A stretch of DNA of 8,056 bases from Bryobacterales bacterium (GTDB lineage Bacteria; Acidobacteriota; Terriglobia; Bryobacterales; Bryobacteraceae), in assembly GCA_003164075.1 (NCBI GenBank), contig PLRZ01000385.1:1-8056 (forward strand). Reading direction: 5' to 3'. The position numbers and the translations under genes were made by a program. Shown piece by piece: positions 1 to 6,617 of the stretch; within the stretch, counting starts at the first letter, position 1, and each line of letters begins with the position of its first letter. The notes under the pieces are model-generated. The model was given only the letters and a program-made list of their open reading frames with translations, ran no database searches and was not told the origin of the DNA.

Positions 1-207
1 AGCCTTGACGTCCTCGGTGGTCACGGGCCGGACGCAGCGGAAAGTCGGGAAACCGTAATCGCTGATCTTTATGGATGCGCCTTTCGCCCCTTTGGAAGAT
101 CGCAGAATGAGGTCGCCAACCACTCGTCCGAGGCTGCGGTTCTGGTCCCGGGCGATGGCCTTGGCGATGTAGTAGGCCTCATCTGAAATGTCGAGCGTGG
201 TGCGCAC
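1..207 (-). CDS. VapB-like ribbon-helix-helix antitoxin, N-terminal 69 residues (runs off left edge)
   Basis: Reading the minus strand from the GTG at 207 gives an uninterrupted 69-codon frame to the window edge. It opens MRTTLDISDEAYYIAKAIA, the classic start of VapB-type ribbon-helix-helix antitoxins: a short DNA-binding beta strand (residues 2-7) followed by the first helix. Residues 22-36 (QNRSLGRVVGDLILR) form the second helix. Residues 52-56 (GFPTF) and 62-67 (VTTEDV) match the toxin-neutralising tail common in this family. Such proteins bind and inhibit a PIN-domain RNase (VapC), usually encoded just downstream, here off the window to the left, and repress their own promoter. The GTG start was chosen because the family nearly always begins MRTTL. 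The frame remains open upstream to a TAG near 320, so an earlier start is formally possible. The family call rests on motif recognition, and the C-terminus is not visible. Confidence 0.8.
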   Translation of the reverse strand, partial: MRTTLDISDEAYYIAKAIARDQNRSLGRVVGDLILRSSKGAKGASIKISDYGFPTFRCVRPVTTEDVKA

Positions 208-213
208 AACGGC

Positions 214-222
214 ATCATAGCA
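214..222 (-). promoter_or_regulatory. Extended -10 promoter element for the vapB-like gene
   Basis: The minus strand reads TGCTATGAT from 222 to 214: a TGn extension followed by TATGAT, one mismatch from the consensus -10 hexamer. Only six bases separate the hexamer from the GTG at 207, so a transcript starting at the usual distance would begin at or next to the start codon and be leaderless. This agrees with the absence of a Shine-Dalgarno sequence there. No good -35 is seen at 16-18 bp, which is tolerable for extended -10 promoters. The match could be chance. Confidence 0.45.
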
Positions 223-421
223 CAAGCGCACAAGATTGCGGCGGGGTTGACGGCGGGGAAACTCGGTGATCAGGGTTACGCCCGAGGCGTGCGCGAGACC
301 GGACAGACGCACCTGCCTTCGCTATTCCAGGTTCTTTCACGAGCGCGGTGAGGACTTCTCCTTGGAGCGCAGAGTAGCTACAAATGCCGAATACATGCCG
401 TAGTATGGAAGTGCAGACCCG

Positions 422-427
422 AGGAGG
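422..427 (+). promoter_or_regulatory. Strong Shine-Dalgarno deciding the start of the 435-710 gene
   Basis: AGGAGG lies 7 bases before the ATG at 435. The same frame has earlier ATGs at 384 and 405, but neither has comparable spacing to a ribosome site, and the extra residues do not look like the rest of the protein. The 435 start is therefore preferred. Confidence 0.75.
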
Positions 428-434
428 CGAACCT

Positions 435-710
435 ATGGAGGGCGATTTTGACAGTGGGAGACAGGAGCTTCATCTGTTAGTTGACCAACTGCCAACTGAA
501 CAAGTCGCGGCAGCGCTACCGTATATGCGTTACCTCCGCAGCGATCCGGTCGTCCTGTCGCTTCTGAACGCGCCAGCCGACGACGAGCCCTATACCGAAG
601 AGCAACGCGAGCGCGATGCGGAGGCGGTGGCGTCAATCGCCAGCGGTGATGGTGTTTCTCACGCGGAGGTCCTCCGCGAGTTCGGTCTACAACCGTCTGA
701 GTACGCGTAG
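435..710 (+). CDS. Small acidic antitoxin-like protein, toxin partner not found
   Basis: This is a 91-residue protein starting at the ATG that follows a perfect AGGAGG. The N-terminal half (residues 8-36, around ELHLLVDQLPTEQVAAALPY and YLRSDPVV) is helical, with a 'LVDQLP' motif. Next come 'LLNAPADDEPYTEEQRERD' (about 43-61) and a tail, 'GDGVSHAEVLREFGL', ending near residue 86. This layout, including the acidic P-D-D-E-P-T-E-E segment and the final S/PHxEVxxEFGL, recurs in small antitoxins found beside RelE/ParE- or PIN-type toxins, where they neutralise the toxin and repress transcription. That assignment comes from pattern memory, not alignment. No toxin-like frame follows: after the TAG at 708-710 only very short frames exist. 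It may be an orphan, or its toxin may have been lost when the cas locus arrived. It lies on the same strand as cas3, but 572 bp away, so co-transcription is not implied. Confidence 0.62.
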   Translation: MEGDFDSGRQELHLLVDQLPTEQVAAALPYMRYLRSDPVVLSLLNAPADDEPYTEEQRERDAEAVASIASGDGVSHAEVLREFGLQPSEYA

Positions 711-792
711 TAGGTTGTGCCCCCCCGCACACTGGGGAATCTCACGCCAAATTAATAGCTGACTCGCAGGCGGTGAGGCGGGCTCCGGTCAG

Positions 793-828
793 ACGTGATG
801 AGGCCGTCGGCTCACGCCGACGGAAAAG
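793..828 (+). repeat. Solitary CRISPR-repeat-like hairpin element
   Basis: Positions 804-811 (CCGTCGGC) pair perfectly with 816-823 (GCCGACGG) around the loop TCAC, giving an 8-bp GC-rich stem. The stem is preceded by GTGATGAGG and followed by AAAAGC. About 36 bases with an unpaired 5' arm, a short strong stem and a purine-rich 3' handle is the layout of CRISPR repeats cut by Cas6-type enzymes, and the Csb2 gene in this operon includes such a domain. It is not an intrinsic terminator because no T-run follows on either strand. Only one full copy is present, so it is not an array. Boundaries are approximate. It could instead be a transcriptional or translational control hairpin, or a chance palindrome. 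Confidence 0.4.
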
Positions 829-867
829 CAAGAGAACGACTACGCGCACGCAGTTGCTCTGGCTTCA

Positions 868-1220
868 ATGAAAACGGAGCCCCTCCTTATGATTCTACCT
901 CCGAATTGCAGGGCGACGTTTACAAGACTTCCAGAGGAATTGAGTGCACTCAAAAAATACTTCTTGCTTCCCAGCCAATTTCAGTATACTCTTGCTTACG
1001 TTGGATGATGCATATGAAAACAGAATTCTTAATTTCGGCAGCGCGAACTTCAGCGCTTGAGCGAGCAATAGAGACCATTGATGGCAAACCAATAAGCGAC
1101 AGCTCGTGGATCGCTCTTTGGGACCGAGACGCCGACGCCCTATGCAGCTATCTGCGCCCGGCTTGTGTGGGCGGTGTAGCGGCATGCGCGCTAGTCAGTG
1201 ACTGGAGCTATGTTTTGTAA
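868..1220 (+). pseudogene. Possible frameshifted small gene remnant
   Basis: Three frames read in succession give protein-like text. Frame one starts at ATG 868 and ends at the TGA at 1006, with segments such as LPEELSALKKYFLLPSQF. A second frame carries on from about 1004 with DDAYENRILNFGSANFSA until a TGA just after 1055. The third continues from about 1056 with LERAIETIDGKPISDSSW and ALWDRDADALCSYL to TAA 1218-1220. Joined, these would make a protein of roughly 115 residues broken by two shifts. Alternatively, the third frame alone could be translated from ATG 1014 as a 68-residue protein. No family is recognised, no good ribosome site precedes 868 or 1014, and base composition is more AT-rich than in the cas genes. 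Noncoding leader is an equally good explanation. Confidence 0.25.
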
Positions 1221-1267
1221 GCGGCAGAAAGACGGTCGCGCTGAGCGATGTCTAGGCCTATCATAGC

Positions 1268-1273
1268 GGAGGG
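1268..1273 (+). promoter_or_regulatory. Shine-Dalgarno of cas3
   Basis: GGAGGG sits 9 bases before the ATG at 1283 and fixes the start of cas3. A competing frame from the ATG at 1248 has no such site and is out of frame with the helicase. Confidence 0.75.
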
Positions 1274-1282
1274 TGTGGGATC

Positions 1283-3589
1283 ATGGCCAAATCATATAGC
1301 GAATTCTTTTCCGACGTCACCAAAACCGCAATTCTCCCCTACCAGGACCGATATGGGAGGGACCCGTTCTTGCCGACTCTCCTCGCGATTCCAACCGGAC
1401 TTGGGAAAACCGACGCTGCGCTTATGCCGTGGCTTTACGCCCGTGCGGTGGGAGACGTGGCCGCGCCGACCCGGCTTATTTTCGTGCTGCCCCGGCGAAA
1501 CCTAACTGAGCAGACCGCTGAAAAGGCGTCTGAGCGGGTGGCAGCCGCGGGGCTTAGTTCCGCCATTCGTGTTCTCCAACTGATGGGCGGGAGCGAGGAC
1601 AATGACGAAACACTTGGACCGAGTGAACCCGCCATCATCGTCGCGACGCAGGATCTCTATTTCTCCCGCGCCCTCAACCGGGGTTACGCACGACGTCCGC
1701 CGCGGTGGCCCATCGATTTTGCGCTCTACAACCAGGATTGCCTCATCGTTCTCGATGAAGTCCAACTCATGGACGAAGCCCTCGCCACGTCAACTCAACT
1801 CGCGGCTTTTCGCGAGCGCTTTGGAACGTGCGGGGCTTCGCCGTGCGTCTGGATGTCTGCGACCGTGCGTCCGGAGTGGCTCAGGACGATAGATTTTCCG
1901 GACTTGCCGCGTGAAGTGCGGCTGAACGAGGACGACCTGGCAACGCCACTTGTAGCTGCTCGTATCCATGCGTCGAAATCATTGGCACCGGCGCCGCCGG
2001 AATGCAGAGTACCCTCCGCCTGCGCTAGCTTCGCTGTCGCTCAACATAAACCTGGAACACGTACTCTTGTAATCGTCAATACTGTGGCGCGTGCACGAGA
2101 AATCTCCTGGGCAATCGGTCGGGAATTCCCCGGTCCGATTCTGCTCCACTCCCGCTTTCGGCCTGACGACCGTCAGTCGGCTGCGGCGCGGCTATCCACG
2201 ATTCCGCCGGAAGGCCAGATCGTTGTGTCAACGCAAGTGCTTGAGGCGGGCGTCGACCTTACGTCGCGGTTATTGATCACCGATGTGGCGCCATGGGGCA
2301 GCCTCGTCCAGCGCTTCGGCCGGGTGAACCGGTATGGCGACGATTTGGACAGCCAAATCTTCTGGGTAGAGCAACCGACTACCGAGAAACGGAAGGATGC
2401 AGCGGGCCCATATTCGCAGAGCGAACTTCAGCGGGCATTAGACAGGTTGCGAAAACTCACTTCTGCGGCGCCCGCTGATCTTCCCGAGGAGGATGGCCCA
2501 GAGCCTTATGAGCATGTTCTCCGCCGCGCCGACTTGTTCGACCTTTTTGACACTACGCCCGACCTTTCGGGCAACGAACTGGATATTTCGCGATTTATCC
2601 GAGCCGTGGAAGACAAGAACGTCTATCTGGCGTGGCGCGATTGGGACGGTCCAGGAGAGCCGCCAATGCAGCCGGAACTTGCAGACGAAGAGCTTTGCCC
2701 CGTCTCAATCGGCGAGTTCCGGGAGTTTGCGAAGAAACACAGAGTGTTCACTCTCAACTTCGCGACCGAGGAATGGATCGAGATCCGCAAAGACACATCG
2801 CTCTATCCCGGGATGTTGGCTATGGCGCGGACCGTCGAAGGGGGCTACAATGCGGCCGAAGGCTGGTCGCCCGATAGCAAAACACCTGTGACAGATGTCT
2901 CTAGGAAGTCCGGCCCGGAAGCAGATACCGACAGTAGTGACTCTCGCTCATTTCCAAAATATCGCCAGACACTTCGCGCCCACACAGATCGCGTGAAGAA
3001 TAAGTTGGAAGCGATATTAGCTAGTCAGAATTTAGAAGAGGAATGGATAGCGGCCCTTCGTTCCGCGGCCGCGAAGCACGATTGGGGAAAGGCGCACGAC
3101 GTATTCCAGGAGACAATGCGCCGGAACGATAACACGACCGAATTCCTTGCGAAGCAGTGCGGAAGCGGAAGACATAAGGTCAAGCACTTCCGGCACGAAC
3201 TGGCGAGCGCGCTTGCCATGATCGAAACTGGCGAATCCGACCTCGCCGCCTACCTTGTCGCTGCGCACCATGGCCGTATCCGGTTGAGCATTCGGTCGAT
3301 GCCCGGCGAGAACGCGAACGGCAAGATAGTGGTGCGAGGCATTCAGAACGGCGATGTGCTGCCCCCATGTGAGGTGGCTTCGGGTACGGTGGTGCCAGGC
3401 GTTAGGTTAGCGCTTGCGCTAATGCAGTTCGGCGCGGCCGGAAATTCCTGGACCGAGCGGATGCTGCGAGTGCGCGACAAACTCGGGCCGTTCCGGCTTG
3501 CCTATCTTGAAATGCTGTTGAGAAGTGCCGACGAAGGAGCCAGCGCCGATCCAGGCCCGGAGCACACACCATGCCTCACATCAAACTAG
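1283..3589 (+). CDS. cas3: Type I-G Cas3: N-terminal SF2 helicase, C-terminal HD nuclease
   Basis: This 768-residue protein would be recruited by the target-bound Cascade complex to unwind and degrade DNA. The helicase comes first. A Q-motif-like PYQDR is at 19-23, Walker A IPTGLGKT at 36-43, Walker B LDEVQ at 157-161, and motif III SAT at 192-194. Motif V, VVSTQVLEAGVDL, is around 314-326 and the motif VI arginines in QRFGRVNR at 343-350. A hydrophilic Ser/Asp-rich linker (about 528-558) leads to the HD domain. Its metal ligands are probably H567, H599-D600 (KHDWGKAHDVFQ), H638 (FRHELASA) and H662-H663 (AAHHGR). Helicase before HD is the reverse of most Cas3 proteins and is characteristic of the I-U/I-G subtype. 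The usual DExH histidine is glutamine here (DEVQ). All catalytic motifs look intact. It heads the operon, and its last 19 bp overlap csx17. Confidence 0.95.
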   Translation: MAKSYSEFFSDVTKTAILPYQDRYGRDPFLPTLLAIPTGLGKTDAALMPWLYARAVGDVAAPTRLIFVLPRRNLTEQTAEKASERVAAAGLSSAIRVLQLMGGSEDNDETLGPSEPAIIVATQDLYFSRALNRGYARRPPRWPIDFALYNQDCLIVLDEVQLMDEALATSTQLAAFRERFGTCGASPCVWMSATVRPEWLRTIDFPDLPREVRLNEDDLATPLVAARIHASKSLAPAPPECRVPSACASFAVAQHKPGTRTLVIVNTVARAREISWAIGREFPGPILLHSRFRPDDRQSAAARLSTIPPEGQIVVSTQVLEAGVDLTSRLLITDVAPWGSLVQRFGRVNRYGDDLDSQIFWVEQPTTEKRKDAAGPYSQSELQRALDRLRKLTSAAPADLPEEDGPEPYEHVLRRADLFDLFDTTPDLSGNELDISRFIRAVEDKNVYLAWRDWDGPGEPPMQPELADEELCPVSIGEFREFAKKHRVFTLNFATEEWIEIRKDTSLYPGMLAMARTVEGGYNAAEGWSPDSKTPVTDVSRKSGPEADTDSSDSRSFPKYRQTLRAHTDRVKNKLEAILASQNLEEEWIAALRSAAAKHDWGKAHDVFQETMRRNDNTTEFLAKQCGSGRHKVKHFRHELASALAMIETGESDLAAYLVAAHHGRIRLSIRSMPGENANGKIVVRGIQNGDVLPPCEVASGTVVPGVRLALALMQFGAAGNSWTERMLRVRDKLGPFRLAYLEMLLRSADEGASADPGPEHTPCLTSN

Positions 3590-5595
3590 ACGGATGCACT
3601 TCTACGCCGTTTGGCGGCTACTTGAAATCGCTGGGAATCTTCCGGCTGGTATCGGAGCAAGCCGACGCCGCTGCGAGGGGCTGGTGGGACGGCGATACTT
3701 TTCAGTTGGATTCTGAGTTGTCGAGGGAAGAGCTGTCACAATTCTTCCTCGACAGGTATGAGCCCACGCCGATTGTCGCTCCCTGGAATGGAGGTAGCGG
3801 CTTTTACCCGAAGGACAACAAAGAGGGTCTGCACGCGATCACGGGCAGTTTAGATCGGCGCTTCGCTCTTTATAGGGACACCATCGCCGCCTGCCAAGCA
3901 TTTCCGGAAGTCGAGAGTGGGAAGTCCGGTGATGAGAACGTGAGGCGCAGTGCGCTTCTCCGCCGCTGCCGCAATCGGCTCAACGACCGAACCGTTGAAT
4001 GGCTGGACGCGGCAGTAGGCATTGCGGCCGACGGCGAACGATCATTTTCGCCAGTGCTTGGAACCGGCGGAAATGAAGGGCGGCTAGATTACACGAACAA
4101 CTTCATGTCGAGAATCGCCGCCCTGCTGATCGCACCCGACCCGAAGTCCCCAGTCCGCGATTTGCTCGCTAATGCGCTGTTCGGCACTGGCACCGCCGGG
4201 TTGCAGGCCAGCGCGGCCGGCCAATACGATCCCGGGAAGGCTGGCGGAGCGAACCAAGGACAGGGCATTGACCAGGATGCATCGACAAATCCCTGGGATC
4301 TTGTGCTCACTCTGGAAGGGGCCGTCGCCTGGGCAAGCGGCCTCTACCGCCGCCAAGGTATCGCTTACGGCTCTTTCCTTTGTAGTCCGTTCACAGTGCG
4401 TTCGATAACTGTAGGCTATGGTTCCGCGTCGCGCGCAGACGAGGCTCGTGCCGAGGTATGGACGCCGCTTTGGGGGCGACCCGTACGGTATTCGGAACTA
4501 AGAGTCCTACTTCGAGAGGGCCGCGCCAGCATTCAAGGGCGGCCAGCCAAAAACACGTTGGAGTTCGCGGAGGCTGCCGCGTCACTGGGTGTCGACAGAG
4601 GCATCGATCAGTTCGTGCGTTATAGCCTTTTGAAACGCCGGGGCGACAGCTACGTCGCGCTTCCAGTTGGCACGTTTTCCACGGAATACCGGAGCAACTC
4701 GGACTGCATCCGCGAATTCCTGGTGTTACTCGACCGTTTGGTGGATTTGCCAAAAGGCGCCGAGGAACTGCGGCGTAGCGTTGAGGAGGGTGTTTATCGG
4801 GCACTGCTTACCGGTCGCCCAGATGAAATGCCTGTCATTGTAGCGGCGTTCGGACGCATGTTGCGACGCGCCGTTACAACGGCGGAACTGCGTTTGCCAC
4901 ACCGGGCTCTGAAAGCCGCTCCTTGGCTCAAGGTTTGCGGCTTTGAGGGTGATCCGAGCGTTCGAATCGCAGCCGCGGTGGCCTCCATATTCGACCGCGA
5001 GACTGGTCCTGTAGCAAATAACCTATGCAAGGGTGGCAGCGGATACGCCTGGACGGGTAAAGCCCTTCCAGAACGTATGATTTCTGTTTTGGAGCGCCGC
5101 ATTCAATCCGCTCATGCCGTCGAAACGCGGCGCAATCCCTTGGGCGGATGTTGCGAGATTGACCCGGGAGACGTGACGTTGTTCATCGAAGGCTCCGTAA
5201 ACGACGTCCTTATCGAGGATCTGATTTTCGCGTTTTTGACCCTCGATTGGCAGGGGTTTGAGCCGACGCGGTGTTCTTCGGTAGAAGTTTTGCCCGCGTA
5301 CGCTGCATTGAAATGCTTGTTTCTGCCGGGCGAGATCAAACGCGGCGACGATCCGAAATTCCTTGTCGCTGACCGCCGAATCCTCGCGGCGCTTTCAGCC
5401 GATGACATCGAAGACGCTACCAGCATGGCCGTCAATAGGCTGCGAATCGCCGGCTTGCGCCCGCTCGATGTTACGTACGAAGGGGGCGTCGACCCGCGAC
5501 GCCTCGCGGCGGCTTTATTGATTCCGGTGCGGCAGGGCAATCTGCTCAGCTCTGGAAGTTTTCACGAATTGGAACAGTCCACTGCTAACGCGTAA
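3571..5595 (+). CDS. csx17: Csx17 (Cas8g), large subunit of the type I-G effector complex
   Basis: This 674-residue protein is of typical Csx17 length. Signature segments are DGCTSTPFGGYLKSLGIFRL (residues 7-26) and YEPTPIVAPWNGGSGFYP (63-80). LGTGGNEGRLDYTNNFMSR (163-181), NPWDLVLTLEGAVAWASG (240-257) and VWTPLWGRP (296-304) follow, then GIDQFVRYSLLKRRGDSYVA (344-363). Csx17 is the signature protein of type I-G and is taken to be the Cas8-like large subunit, involved in PAM and target recognition within Cascade; that role is known from the subtype, not visible in the sequence. The ATG at 3571 lies inside the end of cas3, with a modest GGAG at 3559-3562, so translation is probably coupled to cas3. 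No frameshift or truncation is seen. The C-terminal third (from about residue 450) has no motif I can name. Confidence 0.94.
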   Translation: MPHIKLDGCTSTPFGGYLKSLGIFRLVSEQADAAARGWWDGDTFQLDSELSREELSQFFLDRYEPTPIVAPWNGGSGFYPKDNKEGLHAITGSLDRRFALYRDTIAACQAFPEVESGKSGDENVRRSALLRRCRNRLNDRTVEWLDAAVGIAADGERSFSPVLGTGGNEGRLDYTNNFMSRIAALLIAPDPKSPVRDLLANALFGTGTAGLQASAAGQYDPGKAGGANQGQGIDQDASTNPWDLVLTLEGAVAWASGLYRRQGIAYGSFLCSPFTVRSITVGYGSASRADEARAEVWTPLWGRPVRYSELRVLLREGRASIQGRPAKNTLEFAEAAASLGVDRGIDQFVRYSLLKRRGDSYVALPVGTFSTEYRSNSDCIREFLVLLDRLVDLPKGAEELRRSVEEGVYRALLTGRPDEMPVIVAAFGRMLRRAVTTAELRLPHRALKAAPWLKVCGFEGDPSVRIAAAVASIFDRETGPVANNLCKGGSGYAWTGKALPERMISVLERRIQSAHAVETRRNPLGGCCEIDPGDVTLFIEGSVNDVLIEDLIFAFLTLDWQGFEPTRCSSVEVLPAYAALKCLFLPGEIKRGDDPKFLVADRRILAALSADDIEDATSMAVNRLRIAGLRPLDVTYEGGVDPRRLAAALLIPVRQGNLLSSGSFHELEQSTANA

Positions 5596-5601
5596 GAGGA
5601 G
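5596..5601 (+). promoter_or_regulatory. Shine-Dalgarno of csb1
   Basis: GAGGAG begins one base after the csx17 TAA and ends 5 bases before the csb1 ATG. It is the strongest ribosome site among the downstream cas genes. This fits csb1 needing high output, because several Cas7 copies coat each crRNA. Confidence 0.7.
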
Positions 5602-5606
5602 ATTTC

Positions 5607-6617
5607 ATGAACCTGAAGGCATTGAACAACGCTCCACGACTTCTGCTGGAAGTCGAGCTCAGCCCCGTCGCGGGTAAACGATTCCAACCCACCGGTTTTG
5701 CCGATCTCGGCGCGGCGGACTACAAGCTGCCCGTAAGCGGCACGGAGATGCTGCTCGTGGAAAGCGCGCAATCGGTGGCGAACCGCCTGGAAAAGACGTG
5801 TCTCGATGGGGACGGCCCCGATCTCGATCCCGATCTTGCCGGGCTCTCTTATGTGGTTGCCGATCTGGAGGGCGCCGACGGCGTGAACGTTACGAGCTCT
5901 CTGATCGAGGCACACCGAATCGGTTCTCCGTATTTCCTGCTGAACAAAGGTTTTCAGATGCTTCTCACGAAGGAAATGGGATACAACCCGAAACTCCCCC
6001 TTGACTGGAAGAAGATCTACGCCACGCTGTTCAAGTACGACGCCAACAGTCTTGTCCACGGTGTGTTCCTCTCGTTGCTGGATGGCGGGCGCGTTCGCTC
6101 CCCTCGTGCAATTACAGGGTTCATCGAAGCCGAGAACGTGAAGCGGGTAATCTCGGGCGGAGTCAAAAATAGCCCCGTCGACCCGACTGGCAAGACTCAG
6201 GTAGCCGACGCAAAGGCAGAGAGCGGCGTCTACAGCAACGTACCCTATACCCGGGTGGAGTATGTCGCTGAGCGAATCACGGCGTATTTCAACCTGGATC
6301 TCGCCCTCATCCGTGGCTATCGCCTGGGTGACGATGCAGTAAATCTTCTGACGGCGCTGGCATTGCTTAAGGTGCGCCGTTTCCTTGACGGCAGTCTTCG
6401 CCTTCGCACCGCCTGCGATTTCCAGGTGGACTCGGTGGTCGCCAAAGCGCCGTCGGATTTCGAGCTGCCTCTGGAGGCCGAGCTCCTCTCGGCTGTGCAA
6501 TCAGGCATAAAGTCATGTGCGTCGATGTTCGCCGATCCACCCGTGACGAGGCTTAAGACGAAAGTGAAAATCGTGGAAAAGGAGAAGGCCGATAAGACGG
6601 CGGCCGTTAAGCCATGA
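5607..6617 (+). CDS. csb1: Csb1 (Cas7g), backbone subunit of the type I-G effector complex
   Basis: This is a 336-residue Cas7-family RAMP protein of the GSU0053/Csb1 type. Several copies are expected to line the crRNA spacer. Recognisable family segments are RFQPTGFADLGAADYKLP (25-42), ESAQSVANRLE (52-62), SSLIEAHRIGSPYFL (97-111) and DANSLVHGVFLS (145-156). RSPRAITGFIEAENV (164-178) and YTRVEYVAERITAYFNLDLA (214-233) follow. Alanine and leucine helices occupy 243-260. The last 20 residues are strongly basic and probably disordered, with repeated K-x-K and KEKADK. It starts 11 bp after csx17 behind a strong ribosome site, and its TGA overlaps the csb2 ATG. No sign of damage. Length and motif order fit the family well. 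Confidence 0.94.
   Translation: MNLKALNNAPRLLLEVELSPVAGKRFQPTGFADLGAADYKLPVSGTEMLLVESAQSVANRLEKTCLDGDGPDLDPDLAGLSYVVADLEGADGVNVTSSLIEAHRIGSPYFLLNKGFQMLLTKEMGYNPKLPLDWKKIYATLFKYDANSLVHGVFLSLLDGGRVRSPRAITGFIEAENVKRVISGGVKNSPVDPTGKTQVADAKAESGVYSNVPYTRVEYVAERITAYFNLDLALIRGYRLGDDAVNLLTALALLKVRRFLDGSLRLRTACDFQVDSVVAKAPSDFELPLEAELLSAVQSGIKSCASMFADPPVTRLKTKVKIVEKEKADKTAAVKP

Larger units (their letters stand above)
711..1282 (+). other. 572-bp intergenic region: leader of the cas operon
   Basis: No intact recognisable gene was found on either strand. In order it contains: a C-run flanked by GTGC/GCAC (717-730), an AT-rich patch (750-757), the repeat-like hairpin (804-823) and a more AT-rich stretch (about 865-1080) with short protein-like frames. 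A small inverted repeat, AGTCA-G-TGACT (1193-1203), follows, and the cas3 ribosome site is at 1268-1273. The cas promoter should lie here, but no hexamer pair is convincing; the best -10-like match is TATACT at 985-990, with TTGCTT only 15 bp upstream. No T-run terminator was seen between the antitoxin-like gene and cas3. Confidence 0.6.

Noticed and set aside
241..320. Minus-strand text upstream of the vapB-like start (around GLAHASGVTLITEF) resembling the end of a PIN toxin
   Set aside because: It is only about 25 residues, bounded by a TAG near 320, and lacks catalytic acidic residues; too short to call.
717..737. C-run with GTGC/GCAC and CCCC/GGGG pairings after the antitoxin-like gene
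   Set aside because: Stems are only 4 bp and no T-run follows; not a credible terminator.
804..827. Hairpin as a rho-independent terminator
   Set aside because: The stem is followed by AAAA, not T residues, on the + strand, and no T-run follows it on the minus strand.
964..990. TTGCTT / TATACT promoter-like pair
   Set aside because: The 15-bp spacing is short, the -35 match is poor and it lies in an AT-rich stretch where such matches are expected.
895..1185. 96-codon minus-strand frame in the cas3 leader
   Set aside because: Translation is Ser/Arg/Cys-rich with no family resemblance and no ribosome site. The + strand segments look more protein-like.
1191..1205. Inverted repeat AGTCA-G-TGACT upstream of cas3
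   Set aside because: The 5-bp arms around one base are too short to call an operator without a second copy or comparison to relatives.
795..1220. 141-codon + frame starting at 795 as a whole gene
   Set aside because: Its first 70 residues run through the repeat-like hairpin and look noncoding. Only the last part (from about 1056) is protein-like, and it is treated as a possible remnant.
5562..6500. 312-codon open frame on the minus strand opposite csb1
   Set aside because: It lies antisense to a clearly recognised Csb1, its translation has no domain-like pattern, and long antisense frames are common in GC-rich genes.
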